Shown here: positions 23,801 to 34,055 of the stretch, piece by piece
How positions within the stretch are numbered: the stretch's first letter is position 1
Layout of the letters: the number at the start of each line of letters is the position of its first letter
Assembly: GCF_026343185.1 (NCBI RefSeq)
Contig: NZ_JAPEMA010000003.1
Span: 186,001 to 250,000 of the forward strand
Direction: 5' to 3'
From: Streptomyces sp. NBC_00091
GTDB taxonomy: Bacteria > Actinomycetota > Actinomycetes > Streptomycetales > Streptomycetaceae
DNA: 64,000 nt
Notes under the pieces: model-generated
Told to the model about the DNA's origin: nothing
Databases searched by the model: none
What the model saw: the letters and a program-made list of their open reading frames with translations, nothing else
Made by a program: the position numbers and the translations under genes

Positions 23801-26800
23801 AGGTGTAGGCGACGCGGCCGGAGACCACGCTGCCCTGGGTGCCGGTCAGGCCGTATCCCTCGACGCGCTGCGGGTTCTCCTCGACGCGGAAGGCGTAGTC
23901 GTGGTGCATGGCTCCGGCGAAGACGCCGGTCCGGCTGCCGCGCACGGTGTCGAGGTCGAGCCCGGCCCGCTCGAAGACCTCCCAGGAGGCTTCCAGCAGG
24001 AGCCGCTGCTGCGGGTCCATGGCGAGGGCTTCGCGCGGCGAGATCCCGAAGAGGACGGGGTCGAAGTCGCCCGCTCCGTAGAGGAATCCGCCCTCGCGGG
24101 CGTAGGTGGTGCCCAGCCGCTCGGGGTCGGAGTCGAAGAGGGTGGCGAGGTCCCAGCCGCGGTCGGTGGGGAATCCGGCGACGGCGTCGCGGCCTTCGGC
24201 GACGAGCCGCCACAGGTCCTCGGGCGAGCCGACCCCGCCGGGGTAGCGGCAGGCCATCCCGACGATCGCGATCGGTTCGTCGGGGGCGACCGCGGCGGCC
24301 GCGGCCGGTTCGTCGGTGTCGGCGGCCGGTGCTCCGTCCTGTGCGCCGAGCAGCTCGGTGAGCAGGAAGCGGGCGGCCGCGGTGATCGTGGGGTGGTCGA
24401 AGACGATGGTGGCGGGCAGCCGCAGGCCCGTGGCGGCGCCGAGCTGGTTGCGCAGTTCGACGGCGGTGAGGGAGTCGAAGCCGAGCTCCTTGAACGCCTT
24501 GTCGGGGCGGATCGCGGAGGGGTCGGCGTGGCCGAGCACCGCCGCGACCCGGCCGCGCACGAGGTCGAGGAGTTCGCGTTCCCGCTCGGCTCCGTCGAGG
24601 GCGGCGAGGCGGCGGACCAGCGAGGAGACCTCGGCCTCCGGGGCGGCCGCCTCGACGGTGCGCCGGGCGGGGGTGCGGACCAGGGAGCGCAGCAGTGCGG
24701 GCAGCATGCCGGAGGCGGCGCGCGTGCGCAGGGTCGCCGCGTCCAGGCGTACGGGGACCAGCAGGGGTTCGCCGGGTGCGCGCAGCGCGGAGTCGAGCAG
24801 TGCGATGGCGTGGTCGGAGGCCAGCGGCAGGATGCCGGCGCGGGTCATCCAGCCGAGGTCGCCGTCCTTGAGGTGGGCGAGCATGCCGCTGGACTGCTCC
24901 CACAGGCCCCAGGCGAGGGCGGTGGCGGGCAGGCCCTGGGCGTGCCGGCGGTGGGCGAGGGCGTCCATGAAGGCGTTGGCGGCCGCGTAGTTGGCCTGGC
25001 CGGGGTTGCCGAAGACACCCGCGATGGAGGAGAAGAAGACGAGGGCGGTGAGGTCGAGGTCGCGGGTCAGCTCGTGGAGGTTCCACGCGGCGTCCACCTT
25101 GGGACGCATCACCGCCTCGAGGCGCTCGTCGGTGAGCGAGGTGACCAGTCCGTCGTCCAGGACACCGGCCGCGTGGACCACACCCGTCAGGGGACGGTCC
25201 GCCGGGATCGCGGCCAGCAGCGAAGCCAGCGCCTCCCGGTCCGCCGCGTCACACGCCACGACCTCCACACCGGCACCCAACTCCCGTATGGAGTCGGCCA
25301 GTTCCAGAGCACCCGGCGCCTCCGGGCCACGACGGCCCGTCAGCAGCAGGTGCCGCACCCCGTGCTCGGTCACCAGATGCCGGGCCACCAGCGCACCCAG
25401 CGCACCGGTACCCCCGGTGACCAGCACCGTCCCCTCCGGCTTCCAGAGGGGGCGGCGGGCGGCCGGCTCGGTGGCCCGGACGAGGCGCGGGGTGAGCAGG
25501 GAGCCGTCGCGGACGGCGAGCTGGGGTTCCCCGGTGGCGAGCGCGGCGGCCAGGTCGGTGCTGCCGCTGTCCCACGGGTCGAGGTCGACCAGGACGAAGC
25601 GGTCCTGGTTCTCCGTCTGGGCGGAGCGCACCAGACCCCACAGCGGGGCGTGCACGAGGTCGGTGACGTCCTCGCCGGCGCGTACGGAGACGGCTCCGCG
25701 CGTGACGATCACCAGCCGGGCGGCGGCCAGCCGGTCCTCGGCGAGCCAGTCCCGGACCAGGCCGAGGGCGGCGGCCGTCGCCGCACGGGCGGCTTCGGCG
25801 GTCCGGGCTTCGTCCGTGTCCGCACCCGTGGCGGGTGCGCAGGAGAAGACGACCGTCGAGGGGACGGCGAGCCCCTGGTCGAGGGCGGCGGTGAGGTCGG
25901 CGAGGCGCGGGTAGGCGGCGCCGCCCAGCTCGGTCCAGTCGGGGAGCGCGACGTCGCCCACGGTCGCGGGAACCGCCGACCACTCGACGCGGTGGAGTCC
26001 GTCGCGGTGTGCGCCGCGCAGGGCTCCCTCGGCGACGGGCCGCAGTACGAGCGACTCGACGCGGGCCACGGGGCGGCCCTCGGCGTCGGCGACGTCCAGC
26101 GCGACCGTGTCGGTGCCGAGCGGGGTCATGCGCAGGCGGAGGGAGGTGGCGCCGGTGGCGAGGAGGGACACGCCGCTCCACACGAAGGGCAGCCGGACGC
26201 CGGAGTCCTCGCCGCGGGCGGCGCGGACGAGCTGCTCGGAGTGGAGGGCGGCGTCGAGGAGGGCGGGGTGCAGGCCGAAGGCGGCCGCCTCCTCGCGCTG
26301 CGCGGAATCCAGCGCCACCTCCGCGCACACGGTCCCGCCCACGCTCCAGGCGGCCTTCAGGCCCTGGAAGGCGGGCCCGTACGCGTAACCGGCCTCGGCC
26401 GTCCGCTCGTAGAACCCCTCCATGTCGACGGGCTGCGCACCGGCCGGCGGCCAGACGGCCAGGTCCACAGCGCCGGCGGGGGCGGCGGTGGGGGCCAGGA
26501 AGCCGTTGGCGTGCCGGGTCCAGGCGGCGTCCGTGTCGGCGTCGTCGGGCCGTGCGTAGACGGCGACGGGGCGGCGGCCGGAGCCGTCGGGGGCTCCGAC
26601 GACCGCCTGGACCTGAACGGCTCCGCGCGGGGGGAGCACGAGCGGGGCTTCGAGCGTGAGCTCTTCGAGGTGCTCGCAGCCGGCCTCGTCACCGGCCCGG
26701 ACGGCCAGTTCGACGAAGGCGGTGCCCGGCAGCAGGACGGTGTCCAGAGCGCCGTGGTCGGCGAGCCAGGGGTGGCTGTGCAGGGAGATCCGGCCGGTCA

Positions 26801-29800
26801 GCAGGAAGCGGTCGCCGTCGGCGACCCGTACGGACGCGCCCAGCAGCGGGTGCCGCGCCTCGGCGAGGCCCGCCGCGGACACGTCGGCGCCGCCGGTGGC
26901 CGGGGCGTCGAGCCAGTGGCGTGCGCGCTGGAAGGGGTAGGTGGGCAGCTCGGTCGCCGCGTGGGCGCCGGAGCCGGTGAGGACGGAGTTCCAGTCGACG
27001 TCGACGCCGCGGGTCCAGGCGGTGGCGAGCGAGGTGGTGAACCGGGCGAGGCCGCCCTCACCACGGCGCAGCGTGCCCGTCGCCAGGATCTCGGCGCCGG
27101 CCGCTTCGGCCGTCTCCACCAGCCCGTACGTGAGCACCGGGTGGGCGCTGGACTCCACGAACGCCCGGAAGCCCTCCGCCAGGAGGGAGCGGACGACGGG
27201 CTCGAAGGAGACGGGCTGCCGGCAGTTCTCGTACCAGTAGGCGGCGGTCAGCTCGGAGCCGTCCAGGACCTCGCCGGTGACGGTGGAGTACAGCGGGACG
27301 GAGCCGGTCCGCGGCTCCACGAAGCCCAGCAGGTCCAGGATCCGCTCCTTGAGGCGGTCGACCTGGGCGCAGTGGGAGGCCACCGTGGAGGGGATGACCT
27401 TGGCCCGGATGCCGTCGGCCTCCAGGGCCGCGACCAGTTCCTCCAGAGGAGCGACCTCACCGGCGACGGTGACCGTGCCCGGGCCGTTGATGCCCGCGAT
27501 GGACAGCGCGTCCCCGTACGGGGCGATCCGGGCCCGGACCGCGTCCGCACCCAGCGACACCGAAGCCACCGCGCCACGGCCCACCAACTCGTCCGCGAAC
27601 AGCTGCGAACGCAGCACGACCACCTTGGCCGCGTCCTCGAGCGACAGCGCACCCGACACGGCCGCGGCCGCGATCTCGCCCTGCGAATGCCCCACGACCG
27701 CGTCCGGCACCACACCGGCCGCACGCCACAGCTCCGCCAGGGACACCATCACGGTGAACAGCACCGGCTGGAGCACCTCGATACGGGTCAGCTCCGGAGC
27801 ACCCTCGGCCCCCCGCAGCACACCCTCCACGGACCAGTCGACGTGAGCCTCCACGGCCCCCGCGACCTGCGCGAACCGGGCCGCGAACACCGGCGAGGAA
27901 TCGAGGAGTTCGACCCCCATACCGGCCCACTGCGAACCCTGACCGGGGAAGACGAACACCGTCTTGCCGCCCGCGTCCGCCACACCGGACACCAGCGGAG
28001 CCTCCAGACCCGCCAGCAGTTCCTCGCTGGAGGAGCCCAGCACCGCCGCCCGGTGGCCGAAGACCGAGCGGTGCCCGGCGAGGGCGGCGGCGACGGCGGA
28101 GGCGGGGGTCTCGGGGTGCTCGGCCGCATGGGTGCGCAGCCGGGCGGCCTGCTCGCGCAGGGCGTCCTCGGTCTTGGCGGACAGCAGCCACGCCACGGGG
28201 CCGGCGACGGCGGGTGCCGGCTCCGGCTCGGGCGACGCCGACGCCGGGGCCGACGCCGGGGCCGGGGCCTCTTCGAGGATGAGGTGGGCGTTCGTACCGC
28301 TGATCCCGAAGGAGGAGACGCCCGCGCGGCGCGGGTGGCCCGTCTCCTCGGCAGCGGGCCACGGACGGGCCTCGGTGAGCAGTTCGACGGAGCCCGCCGA
28401 CCAGTCGATGTGCGGGGAGCGCTCCTCGGCGTGCAGGGTCTTGGGCAGGACGCCGTGGCGCAGGGCCAGGATCATCTTGATGACGCCCGCGACACCCGCG
28501 GCCTGCTGGGTGTGGCCGGTGTTGGACTTCAGGGAGCCGAGCCACAGCGGCCGGTCCTCGTCGCGGCCCTGGCCGTAGGTGGCGAGCAGGGCGTGCGCCT
28601 CGATGGGGTCGCCCAGCTTGGTGCCGGTGCCGTGGGCCTCGACGGCGTCGACGGTGTCGGCGGTGACGCCCGCGTTGGCCAGGGCCTGGCGGATCACGCG
28701 CTGCTGGGAGGGGCCGTTGGGGGCGGTCAGGCCGTTGCTGGCGCCGTCCTGGTTGGTGGCGGAGCCCCGGATGACGGCGAGCACCTGGTGGCCGTTGGCG
28801 TGCGCGTCGGAGAGCTTCTCCAGCAGCAGGACGCCCGCGCCCTCGGCCCAGCCGGTGCCGTCGGCGTCGGCGGAGAAGGACTTGCAGCGGCCGTCGGCGG
28901 ACAGGGCGCGCTGGCGGGTGAGTTCGACGAAGAGGCCGGGGGTGGGCATGACGGTGACGCCGCCCGCCACGGCGAGGGTGCACTCGCCCTGGCGCAGGGA
29001 CTGCGCGGCCAGGTGCAGGGCGACCAGCGAGGAGGAGCAGGCGGTGTCGACGGTGACGGCGGGGCCCTCGAGGCCGAGGGTGTAGGCGATGCGGCCGGAG
29101 GCGACGCTGGGCGTGCTGCCGGTCATCAGGTAGCCCTCGGTGGACTCCGTGCCCTCGTGCAGGCGCGGGCCGTAGTCCTGGAAGGTCGCGCCGATGAACA
29201 CGCCGGTGTCCGTGCCCTTGAGGGCGAGGGGGTCGAAGCCGGCCCGCTCCAGGGCTTCCCAGGAGGTCTCCAGCAGCAGCCGCTGCTGCGGGTCCATGGC
29301 GGCGGCCTCGCGCGGCGAGATGCCGAAGAAGGCGGGGTCGAAGAGGGTGGCGCCGTCGAGGAAGCCGCCCGCCCGCACGTAGTGCGTGCCCGGCCGGCCC
29401 TCGGGGTCGTAGAGGCCCTCCAGGTCCCAGCCGCGGTCGGTGGGGAAGGGTCCGGTGACGTCCCGGCCGGCGGCGAGGACCTCCCACAGGGCCTCGGGCG
29501 AGTCGGTGCCGCCGGGGAAGCGGCAGGCCATGGCGACGACGGCGATCGGTTCGTCGTCGGCCGCGGCGCCGGTGCGGCGGGCGGTCGCGGCCGGGTCGGC
29601 GAGGTGGCCGAGGGCGCGTTCCGCGAGGTTGCGGGCGAGGGCGACGGGCGTGGGGTAGTCGAACAGCAGGCTGCTGGGCAGGGCCAGTCCGGTGCTGCGG
29701 GTGAGGCCGTCGCGCAGTTCGACGGCGGTCCAGGAGTCGAAGCCGAGCTCGTGGAAGGTCTCGCGCAGGTCGATGTCGCGGGCGTCGTCGTGGCGCAGGA

Positions 29801-32711
29801 CGGCCGCGATGTCCGCGCGGAGCAGGTCGAGGACGGCCTGCTCGCGGTCGGCGGCGGGGAGCGCGGTGAGGCGGGCGCGCAGGGCTCCGGCGTCGGAGTC
29901 CGTCTCCTCGTCCAGGCCGTCGTCGGCGGCGGAGGCGGAGGCGGCTGCCGGGGCGGACGCCGGGGCCGCCACCGGGGCGGCGGTCGCCGCGTCGATCCAG
30001 TGGCGGCGGCGCTGGAAGGCGTAGGTCGGCAGGTCCAGCCGGGGAGCCGGGCCGGTCGTGCCGAGGAGGGTCTCCCAGTCCAGTTCCGGGGCGGCGCCCA
30101 GGGTGTGCAGCCGGGCGAGGGCCGTGGTGAGCGACTGCGGCTCGGGCTGCTTGCCGGTGCGGGCGACGGGCACGAACGCGGCGTCCTCGCCCGCGCACTC
30201 GCGTCCGGCGGAGGACAGGGCGCCGTCGGGGCCGAGTTCCACGTACGTGGTGACGCCGGCGGCGTCGAGGTGGCGGATGCCGTCGGCGAAGCGGACGGCC
30301 TCGCGGACGTGGCGCACCCAGTAGTCGGCGGTACCGATCTCCTCGTCGGTGACGATCCGCCCGGTCAGGTTGGAGACGACGGGGATGCGGGCCGGGGCGT
30401 AGGAGACGGAGGCTGCGACGGTGCGGAACGCGTCGAGCATGCCGTCCATGTGCGGGGAGTGGAAGGCGTGGCTGACGGGCAGCCGCTTGGTCTTGCGGCC
30501 CTGCGCGGCGAAGTGCGCGGTGAGGGCGTCGACGGCGTCCTCGTCGCCGGAGACCACGACGGAACGGGGGCCGTTGACGGCGGCCACGCACACCCGGTCG
30601 GTGCGCCCGGCGAGCAGCGGCGCGACCTCGGCCTCCTCGGCCTGGAGGGCGGCCATCGCGCCGCCCTCGGGGAGGGCGTCCATGAGACGGCCGCGGGCGG
30701 CGACGAGCGCGGCGGCGTCGGGCAGGGTCAGGATCCCGGCGACGTGCGCGGCGGCGAGTTCGCCGATGGAGTGGCCGACGACGAAGTCGGGGCGGACGCC
30801 GAGGTGGCCGAGCAACCGGTGGAGGGCGACCTCGAAGGCGAACAGCGCGGGCTGGGTCCATGCGGTGCGGTCGAGGAGGGCGGCCTCGTCGGTGCCCGGG
30901 GCGGCGAAGGCGATCTCGCGCAGCGGGCGGGGCAGGTGCGCGTCGAAGGCGGCGCACACCTCGTCGAAGGCGGCGGCGAACGCGGGCTGTGCGGAGTGCA
31001 GTTCGCGCCCCATGCCGGGGCGCTGGCTGCCCTGGCCGGAGAAGAGGAACGCGGTGGTGCCGGAGCCGGCCCGGCCGCGGACCAGGTGCGGGGAGCCGGC
31101 CGCGGCGGCGAGCGCGTCGAGTCCGGCGGTGAGGCCGGTGAGGTCCTCGGCGAGGACGACGGCCCGGTCCTCGTGGGCGGTACGGGTGGCGGCCAGGGCG
31201 TGCGCGAGGTCCGCGGCCGTCCCGGTGTGGGTGGCGGCGTACGCGCCGAGCCGGGCGGCCTGGGCACGCAGGGCCTGCTCGCCGCGGCCGGAGAGCGGGA
31301 AGAGCAGCGTCCGGCCGGTCCCGGAGTCCTGGTCTCCGCCGGCGGCGGGGGCGGGCGCGGGGGTCTCGGCGGGGGCCGGGGCCTCGGCGAGGACGACGTG
31401 GCAGTTGGCGCCGCCGAGGCCGAAGGCGCTGACGCCCGCGACGAGGGGGCGGGCGGGGTGCGGCCAGGGGCCGGCCTCGGTCTGCACCCGCAGCCGCAGC
31501 GCGTCGAGGTCGATGGCGGGGTGGGGGGTGCGGTGGTGGAGGCTGGCCGGCAGTTCGCGGTGGCCGACGGCGAGTGCCGCCTTGATGAGGCCGGCGATGC
31601 CCGCGGCGGCTTCGAGGTGGCCGATGTTGGTCTTGGCGGAGCCGACGGGCAGCGGGTCGGCCGCGTCGCGGGCCGCGCCGAGGGCGGAGCCGAGCGCGGC
31701 GGCCTCGACGGGGTCGCCGACCGGGGTGCCGGTGCCGTGCAGTTCGACGTACTGGACCTCGGCGGGGTCGGTGCCGGCGGCCTCCAGGGCCCGGCGGATG
31801 ACGTCGGCCTGGGCGGTGGGGCTGGGCACGGTGAGGCCGTCGGTGGCCCCGTCGTGGTTGACGGCGCTGCCGAGCAGGACGCAGTGGACGCGGTCGCCGT
31901 CGGCGAGGGCCCGGTCGAGGGGCTTGAGCAGGACGAGTCCGCCGCCCTCGCCCCGGACGAAGCCGTTGGCGCGCTCGTCGAAGGTGTGGCAGCGGCCGTC
32001 GGGCGACAGGGCACCGAACCCGGCGGTGATCTCGGAACTGGCGGGCGTGACGCGCAGGTTGACGCCACCGGCGATGGCCAGGTCGGCCTCCCCGCTGAGC
32101 AGTGCCTGGCAGGCCAGGTGCACGGCGACGAGGGAGGAGGACTGGGCGGTGTCGACCGTCAGGCTGGGTCCGTGCAGGCCGAGCGTGTACGAGACCCGGT
32201 TGGCGATGACGCCCCGGTTGAGCCCGGTGAAGGTGTGCTGCCCGGTGCCCGCGCCGCCGGAGCGGCGTACGAGGTCGGCGTAGTCGTCCCAGATGGCGCC
32301 GACGAACACGCCGGTGCCGCTGTTCTTGAGGGTGCCCGGCCGGATGCCGGCGTCCTCCAGGGCCTCCCAGGCGAGTTCGAGGACGAGCCGCTGCTGCGGG
32401 TCCATGGCGGCGGCCTCGCGCGGCGAGATGCCGAAGAACCGGGCGTCGAAGGTGTCGACGCGGTCGAGGTAGCCGCCGCGGGCGGCGGCCGGACCGGCCC
32501 CTGCCGGGACGACGTCGCGGCGCGCTTCGGGCGCGTCGGTGACGGCGTCGGTGCCGTCGCGCAGCAGCCGCCAGTACGCGGCGGGGCCGTCGGCCTGCGG
32601 GAACCGGCAGGAGATGCCGATGACCGCGATCGGCCCGGTGGTACGGCCTGGTGTGCCGGACTCCTCCGGAGCCGCCGTCGTCTGCCGTACCGAATTCACC
32701 GGGTCAGCCAC
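17874..32711 (-). CDS. Type I modular polyketide synthase: KSQ loading module plus modules 1 and 2
   Basis: First PKS subunit, 4945 residues from a GTG at 32711 preceded by AAGGGGGAG; an ATG 28 codons upstream lies in the promoter region and lacks this signal. Loading module: KSQ with VDTAQSSS (Gln190 replaces the active Cys), AT with GHSIGE and HAFH (His748, malonyl), ACP (LGFDSW, Ser993). KSQ domains decarboxylate malonyl-ACP, so the starter should be acetyl. Module 1: KS (Cys1225), AT with GHSQGE and VASH (Val1777), DH (His1986, [10 protein letters not shown], Asp replacing Gly), KR with VLDD (B-type), ACP (Ser2747). Module 2: KS (Cys2984), malonyl AT (HAFH, His3522), DH (His3728, [10 protein letters not shown]), ER (LNFRD near 4213, GGVGM near 4311), KR (TGGTG near 4499), ACP (Ser4816), C-terminal docking helices. 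VASH is neither the usual malonyl nor the usual methylmalonyl signature and suits a bulkier extender such as ethylmalonyl. The gene diverges from the extender-supply gene at 33024. Confidence 0.97.
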   Translation of the reverse strand: MADPVNSVRQTTAAPEESGTPGRTTGPIAVIGISCRFPQADGPAAYWRLLRDGTDAVTDAPEARRDVVPAGAGPAAARGGYLDRVDTFDARFFGISPREAAAMDPQQRLVLELAWEALEDAGIRPGTLKNSGTGVFVGAIWDDYADLVRRSGGAGTGQHTFTGLNRGVIANRVSYTLGLHGPSLTVDTAQSSSLVAVHLACQALLSGEADLAIAGGVNLRVTPASSEITAGFGALSPDGRCHTFDERANGFVRGEGGGLVLLKPLDRALADGDRVHCVLLGSAVNHDGATDGLTVPSPTAQADVIRRALEAAGTDPAEVQYVELHGTGTPVGDPVEAAALGSALGAARDAADPLPVGSAKTNIGHLEAAAGIAGLIKAALAVGHRELPASLHHRTPHPAIDLDALRLRVQTEAGPWPHPARPLVAGVSAFGLGGANCHVVLAEAPAPAETPAPAPAAGGDQDSGTGRTLLFPLSGRGEQALRAQAARLGAYAATHTGTAADLAHALAATRTAHEDRAVVLAEDLTGLTAGLDALAAAAGSPHLVRGRAGSGTTAFLFSGQGSQRPGMGRELHSAQPAFAAAFDEVCAAFDAHLPRPLREIAFAAPGTDEAALLDRTAWTQPALFAFEVALHRLLGHLGVRPDFVVGHSIGELAAAHVAGILTLPDAAALVAARGRLMDALPEGGAMAALQAEEAEVAPLLAGRTDRVCVAAVNGPRSVVVSGDEDAVDALTAHFAAQGRKTKRLPVSHAFHSPHMDGMLDAFRTVAASVSYAPARIPVVSNLTGRIVTDEEIGTADYWVRHVREAVRFADGIRHLDAAGVTTYVELGPDGALSSAGRECAGEDAAFVPVARTGKQPEPQSLTTALARLHTLGAAPELDWETLLGTTGPAPRLDLPTYAFQRRRHWIDAATAAPVAAPASAPAAASASAADDGLDEETDSDAGALRARLTALPAADREQAVLDLLRADIAAVLRHDDARDIDLRETFHELGFDSWTAVELRDGLTRSTGLALPSSLLFDYPTPVALARNLAERALGHLADPAATARRTGAAADDEPIAVVAMACRFPGGTDSPEALWEVLAAGRDVTGPFPTDRGWDLEGLYDPEGRPGTHYVRAGGFLDGATLFDPAFFGISPREAAAMDPQQRLLLETSWEALERAGFDPLALKGTDTGVFIGATFQDYGPRLHEGTESTEGYLMTGSTPSVASGRIAYTLGLEGPAVTVDTACSSSLVALHLAAQSLRQGECTLAVAGGVTVMPTPGLFVELTRQRALSADGRCKSFSADADGTGWAEGAGVLLLEKLSDAHANGHQVLAVIRGSATNQDGASNGLTAPNGPSQQRVIRQALANAGVTADTVDAVEAHGTGTKLGDPIEAHALLATYGQGRDEDRPLWLGSLKSNTGHTQQAAGVAGVIKMILALRHGVLPKTLHAEERSPHIDWSAGSVELLTEARPWPAAEETGHPRRAGVSSFGISGTNAHLILEEAPAPASAPASASPEPEPAPAVAGPVAWLLSAKTEDALREQAARLRTHAAEHPETPASAVAAALAGHRSVFGHRAAVLGSSSEELLAGLEAPLVSGVADAGGKTVFVFPGQGSQWAGMGVELLDSSPVFAARFAQVAGAVEAHVDWSVEGVLRGAEGAPELTRIEVLQPVLFTVMVSLAELWRAAGVVPDAVVGHSQGEIAAAAVSGALSLEDAAKVVVLRSQLFADELVGRGAVASVSLGADAVRARIAPYGDALSIAGINGPGTVTVAGEVAPLEELVAALEADGIRAKVIPSTVASHCAQVDRLKERILDLLGFVEPRTGSVPLYSTVTGEVLDGSELTAAYWYENCRQPVSFEPVVRSLLAEGFRAFVESSAHPVLTYGLVETAEAAGAEILATGTLRRGEGGLARFTTSLATAWTRGVDVDWNSVLTGSGAHAATELPTYPFQRARHWLDAPATGGADVSAAGLAEARHPLLGASVRVADGDRFLLTGRISLHSHPWLADHGALDTVLLPGTAFVELAVRAGDEAGCEHLEELTLEAPLVLPPRGAVQVQAVVGAPDGSGRRPVAVYARPDDADTDAAWTRHANGFLAPTAAPAGAVDLAVWPPAGAQPVDMEGFYERTAEAGYAYGPAFQGLKAAWSVGGTVCAEVALDSAQREEAAAFGLHPALLDAALHSEQLVRAARGEDSGVRLPFVWSGVSLLATGATSLRLRMTPLGTDTVALDVADAEGRPVARVESLVLRPVAEGALRGAHRDGLHRVEWSAVPATVGDVALPDWTELGGAAYPRLADLTAALDQGLAVPSTVVFSCAPATGADTDEARTAEAARAATAAALGLVRDWLAEDRLAAARLVIVTRGAVSVRAGEDVTDLVHAPLWGLVRSAQTENQDRFVLVDLDPWDSGSTDLAAALATGEPQLAVRDGSLLTPRLVRATEPAARRPLWKPEGTVLVTGGTGALGALVARHLVTEHGVRHLLLTGRRGPEAPGALELADSIRELGAGVEVVACDAADREALASLLAAIPADRPLTGVVHAAGVLDDGLVTSLTDERLEAVMRPKVDAAWNLHELTRDLDLTALVFFSSIAGVFGNPGQANYAAANAFMDALAHRRHAQGLPATALAWGLWEQSSGMLAHLKDGDLGWMTRAGILPLASDHAIALLDSALRAPGEPLLVPVRLDAATLRTRAASGMLPALLRSLVRTPARRTVEAAAPEAEVSSLVRRLAALDGAERERELLDLVRGRVAAVLGHADPSAIRPDKAFKELGFDSLTAVELRNQLGAATGLRLPATIVFDHPTITAAARFLLTELLGAQDGAPAADTDEPAAAAAVAPDEPIAIVGMACRYPGGVGSPEDLWRLVAEGRDAVAGFPTDRGWDLATLFDSDPERLGTTYAREGGFLYGAGDFDPVLFGISPREALAMDPQQRLLLEASWEVFERAGLDLDTVRGSRTGVFAGAMHHDYAFRVEENPQRVEGYGLTGTQGSVVSGRVAYTFGLEGPAVTVDTACSSSLVALHLAAQSLRQGECTMALAGGVAVMATPGVFVEFSRQRGMAADGRCKSFSADADGTGWAEGVGVLLLEKLSDARRNGHRVLAVVRGTATNQDGASNGLTAPNGPAQQRVIRQALANARLAPQDVDAVEAHGTGTTLGDPIEAQALLAAYGQDRHEDRPLWLGSLKSNIGHAQAAAGVAGVIKMVMAMREGVLPKTLHADEPTPEVLWSAGAVELLTEAVEWPQTGRPRRAGISSFGISGTNAHVIIEQGPQEPAPATEQQPEPAQLLPWVVSARSAGALRGQAARLLDLDGSVPAADVATALLTTRSPLEHRAVVLAEDRDGFAAGLRALAEGTGAPGVTQGLTGTGERLAFLFSGQGAQRPGMGRELYEAQPVFAAAFDEVCGHFDFPLKDLVFGGGEEVHRTEFTQPALFAIEVALYRLAESLGLRPDFVAGHSIGEIAAAHVAGALSLADAARLVAARGALMGALPEGGAMVSVRATEDEVRPLLSGDVDIAAVNGPESVVISGAEATVLEVAAQLAEQGHKTKRLTVSHAFHSPLMEPMLEAFREVAESLTYTAPAIPVVSNVTGGQITEFTADYWVEHVRGAVRFADGVRYLAEEQGVGHFLELGPQGVLAAMAGESLPEAFSGLLTPVLRKDRPEPEAFLGALAEAWTRGLPVDWTPLLAGRPARRVDLPTYAFEHERFWLAPSRTSNGAAAGLGLTSAAHPLLGASVDLADGDGLVLTGRLSADTLPWAVDHAVAGTVLLPGTAFVELALRAGDEAGCGRLEELTLEAPLALPEHGAARLQIAVGAPDEESGSRSIVIHSRPEGAEAALPWTRHATGTLTAAGPAPSGAEFAVWPPAGARPVDLRGFYEGLAEAGYAYGPAFQGLKAAWRSGEEVYAEVVLDPDRQEEAAAFGVHPALLDASLHGMLLDVASGADSGLRLPFAWSGVTVHAEGASAVRVRLVPAGADAVAVTVVDPAGLPVATIDSLTLLPVSHDQLHRARSADQDALYRVDWTTVTAADAPQLNWAVLGSPADPDEGGLPAHPDLEALAAAVAGGAPAPDAVLLPVARTRTAVRADGVREATEGLLSTLQHWLAEPAFASSRLVVATRGAVAARPGEDVTDLTHAGLWGLVRSAQAENPGRLVLIDTDTAVEDAPVIPAVATGESQIAVRDGEFLVPRLARADAGALLAPPQDAPYWRLDTTGGGTLESLALVPFPEAAEPLAPGQVRLAVRAAGLNFRDVLMALGMYPDKIVLGSEASGVVTETGPGVTHLAPGDRVMGMVPHAFGEAAVADARMVARMPEGWSFEQAASVPAVFLTAYYGLVDLAGLKAGERVLVHSAAGGVGMAAVQLARHLGAEVFGTASEGKWDVLRRQVRLEGAHYGSSRSTSFEQRFTHATGGRGMDVVLDCLAGELVDASLRLLPRGGRFIEMGKTDIRDPQDVADAYPGVRYQAFDLMEAGPERIGEMLTELARLFEAGVLRPLPVRTWDIRRAPEAFRFMSQAKHVGKIVLTVPQGWDPAGTVLITGGTGTLGALVAKHLVTTHGVRNLMLAGRRGPDAPGAAELVAEIAELGATAEVVSCDAADRDALAALLAAVPADRPLRGVVHTAGVVDDGVLEALTPDRLARVLRPKVDAAVNLHELTHDLDLTAFVLYSSAAGVLGNAGQANYAAGNSFLDALAQHRRAHGRPGISLAWGHWAESSGMTAGLDTTDLARLGRSGFLPMTNEQGLALLDESLRQDEALLAPVRLDLAGLRGQARDGSLPDVLKGLVRAPARRIAGPAVAEGAEPLGRRLAAQPESEREHLLLELVRTNVATVLGHGAPAAVGADRTFKELGFDSLTAVEFRNRLGAATGLRLPPTLIFDYPTASTLAKHLLNELVPEEAAATPGADLLAELGRFEVAVLAADPEAPGHDEVTGRIEELLQRWKAAASASAPTASAGGEDVADRLQSASADEVLDFIQNELGVS
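25150..25439 (-). repeat. KR segment of module 1 nearly identical to module 3
   Basis: Partner of the repeat at 13265-13554. It covers the nucleotide-binding TGGTGALG region through the VLDDG stereochemistry motif of the ketoreductase, so both KRs should have the same stereochemical outcome. Confidence 0.85.
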
Positions 32712-32824
32712 GATCTCCCCCTTCGCCTGTTTGCCTGATGTGTCTTCAGGGATCCGCCGGGCGCGCGGGCGGACCGAGGACCGGGGGAATTCCATGCAGA
32801 CCGTCGAGACGCTGACGTCCAGCT

Positions 32825-32840
32825 CTAAAGGTCGGCTAAA
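32825..32840 (-). promoter_or_regulatory. Copy of the shared AGCCnnSCTTTAG motif, towards the PKS genes
   Basis: On the minus strand this reads TTTAGCCGACCTTTAG, matching the motif GCAAGCCnnGCTTTAG seen at 42239 and 62659 in 10 of 14 defined positions, including AGCC and CTTTAG. It points towards the PKS genes and ends 113 bp from their GTG. It is the weakest of the three copies. Confidence 0.4.
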
Positions 32841-32870
32841 AACAGTTCCCGGTCACTGGCCTGCCGGATC

Positions 32871-32889
32871 GCTAGGGGCGGCTAGGGGG
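32871..32889 (+). promoter_or_regulatory. Tandem GCTAGGGG direct repeat, candidate operator
   Basis: GCTAGGGGCG is followed at once by GCTAGGGGGC: two near-identical 10-bp units on the same face of the helix. The CTAG core is uncommon in this GC-rich DNA. The position midway between two divergent starts suits an activator site; SARP proteins bind direct repeats about one turn apart. Confidence 0.45.
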
Positions 32890-33023
32890 CGGAGCAAGGG
32901 TTACCGCCCGGCTCGGGCTCCGAGAACCATTGCTGAATGTCCCATTCGAGCACCCCGCGGTGAATGCATTTCCCGCACTTTCCCGCGCTTTCTGCCCACC
33001 GCCACGGTGAGGAGCCGCCCGTC

Positions 33024-34055
33024 ATGACAGCAATCGGAATTCTGGGCACCGGGTCTTATCTGCCTGCCGACACGGTCTCCAATCGGCTCGTCGCGCAGCG
33101 GGCGGGGGTCACGGAGGACTGGATCCTGCAGAAGACGGGCATCCGGGAACGCCGCTACGCGGCCGAATCCGAGGCCACCTCCGATCTGGCGGTCGAGGCG
33201 GCGCGGGCCGCACTGGACGCGGCGGGGATCTCGGCGGCGCAGCTGTCGTGGATCGTGGTGGCGACGTCCACCCCGGACTCCCCGCAGCCGGCCACGGCCT
33301 GTCTGGTCCAGCACCGGATCGGTGCGGTGAACGCGGCCGCCTTCGACCTGAATTCGGTGTGCAGCGGTTTCGTGTTCGGTCTGGTGGCGGCGGCCCGGCT
33401 GCTGCCGGAACAGGACGGCGGGGTCCGCGGTCACGCCCTGGTCATCGGCGCCGACGTGTACTCGCGCATCATCGACCGCGAGGACCGGCGCACCGCCGTC
33501 CTGTTCGGTGACGGTGCGGGTGCCGTGGTGCTGGGCCCGGTGCGGTCCGGCTACGGGGTCCTCGGCTCGCACCTGGCCAGCCGTGGCGACCAGGCGGAAC
33601 TGATCCACGTCGAGGCCGGCGGCAGCCGGCTGCCCGCCTCGGAGAAGACGGTCGCGGAGGGGCTGCACCACTTCAGGATGAACGGGCGCGGCGTGCGCGA
33701 TTTCGTGGCCGCCGAACTGCCGCGCGCGGTCGGTGAGGTGCTGGACCGGCACGGTCTGGAGCGCTCCGAGGTCGACCACTTCGTCCCGCACCAGGCCAAC
33801 GGCGTGATGCTGGGCGAGACCGTGCCCCGCCTGGGCCTGCCCCGCGCCCGTACGCACCTCACCGTGGCCGAGCACGGAAACACCAGTGCCGCCTCCATTC
33901 CCCTCGCCCTCGACGAGGCGTACCGGTCCGGGGCGTTCCGGGACCGGGACGTCGTGCTGCTCGCCGGTTTCGGCGGCGGCATGTCCCTGGGCACGGTTCT
34001 CGTCCGCTGGGACGAGCAGGCGGCTCCCGCTCCCCGAAAGGACTCAGCAGCATGA
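33024..34055 (+). CDS. 3-oxoacyl-ACP synthase III-like (KASIII), probable acetoacetyl-CoA-forming extender enzyme
   Basis: 343 residues, the usual KASIII length. The start at 33024 has GAGGAG nine bases upstream; an ATG 20 codons earlier has no such signal. The triad is intact: Cys113 (SVCSGF), His256 (PHQAN), Asn286 (EHGNTS). It overlaps the dehydrogenase gene by ATGA (34052-34055), so the two are translationally coupled. KASIII-hydroxyacyl-CoA dehydrogenase pairs working with a crotonyl-CoA carboxylase/reductase are known to build unusual alkylmalonyl-CoA extenders. The inferred role is condensation of acetyl-CoA (or another short acyl-CoA) with malonyl-CoA or malonyl-ACP to give acetoacetyl or a homologue. 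It diverges from the PKS genes. The acyl substrate cannot be read from the sequence. Confidence 0.9.
   Translation: MTAIGILGTGSYLPADTVSNRLVAQRAGVTEDWILQKTGIRERRYAAESEATSDLAVEAARAALDAAGISAAQLSWIVVATSTPDSPQPATACLVQHRIGAVNAAAFDLNSVCSGFVFGLVAAARLLPEQDGGVRGHALVIGADVYSRIIDREDRRTAVLFGDGAGAVVLGPVRSGYGVLGSHLASRGDQAELIHVEAGGSRLPASEKTVAEGLHHFRMNGRGVRDFVAAELPRAVGEVLDRHGLERSEVDHFVPHQANGVMLGETVPRLGLPRARTHLTVAEHGNTSAASIPLALDEAYRSGAFRDRDVVLLAGFGGGMSLGTVLVRWDEQAAPAPRKDSAA

Larger units (their letters stand above)
32712..33023. promoter_or_regulatory. Divergent promoter region between PKS genes and KASIII gene
   Basis: 312 bp with no convincing gene. It separates the GTG of the first PKS gene from the ATG of the KASIII. 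It contains two pairs of one-turn direct repeats: CTAAA at 32825 and 32836, and CTAGGGG at 32872 and 32882. The right end carries the KASIII ribosome binding site GAGGAG at 33009-33014. The large SARP encoded at 39436-42081 is the natural candidate to bind such spaced repeats (inference). Confidence 0.6.

Noticed and set aside
1..32711. Repeated blocks of high identity, considered as mobile or CRISPR-like repeats
   Set aside because: They correspond to homologous KS, AT, DH, ER, KR and ACP domains in frame; there are no short regular repeats with unique spacers.
18042..32738. Two further long plus-strand frames opposite the first PKS gene
   Set aside because: Same shadow effect; no domain, start signal or codon pattern supports them.
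32712..32795. ATG at 32795 as start of the first PKS gene
   Set aside because: The extra 28 residues are Arg/Pro-rich with no homology, and the GTG at 32711 has AAGGGGGAG directly upstream.
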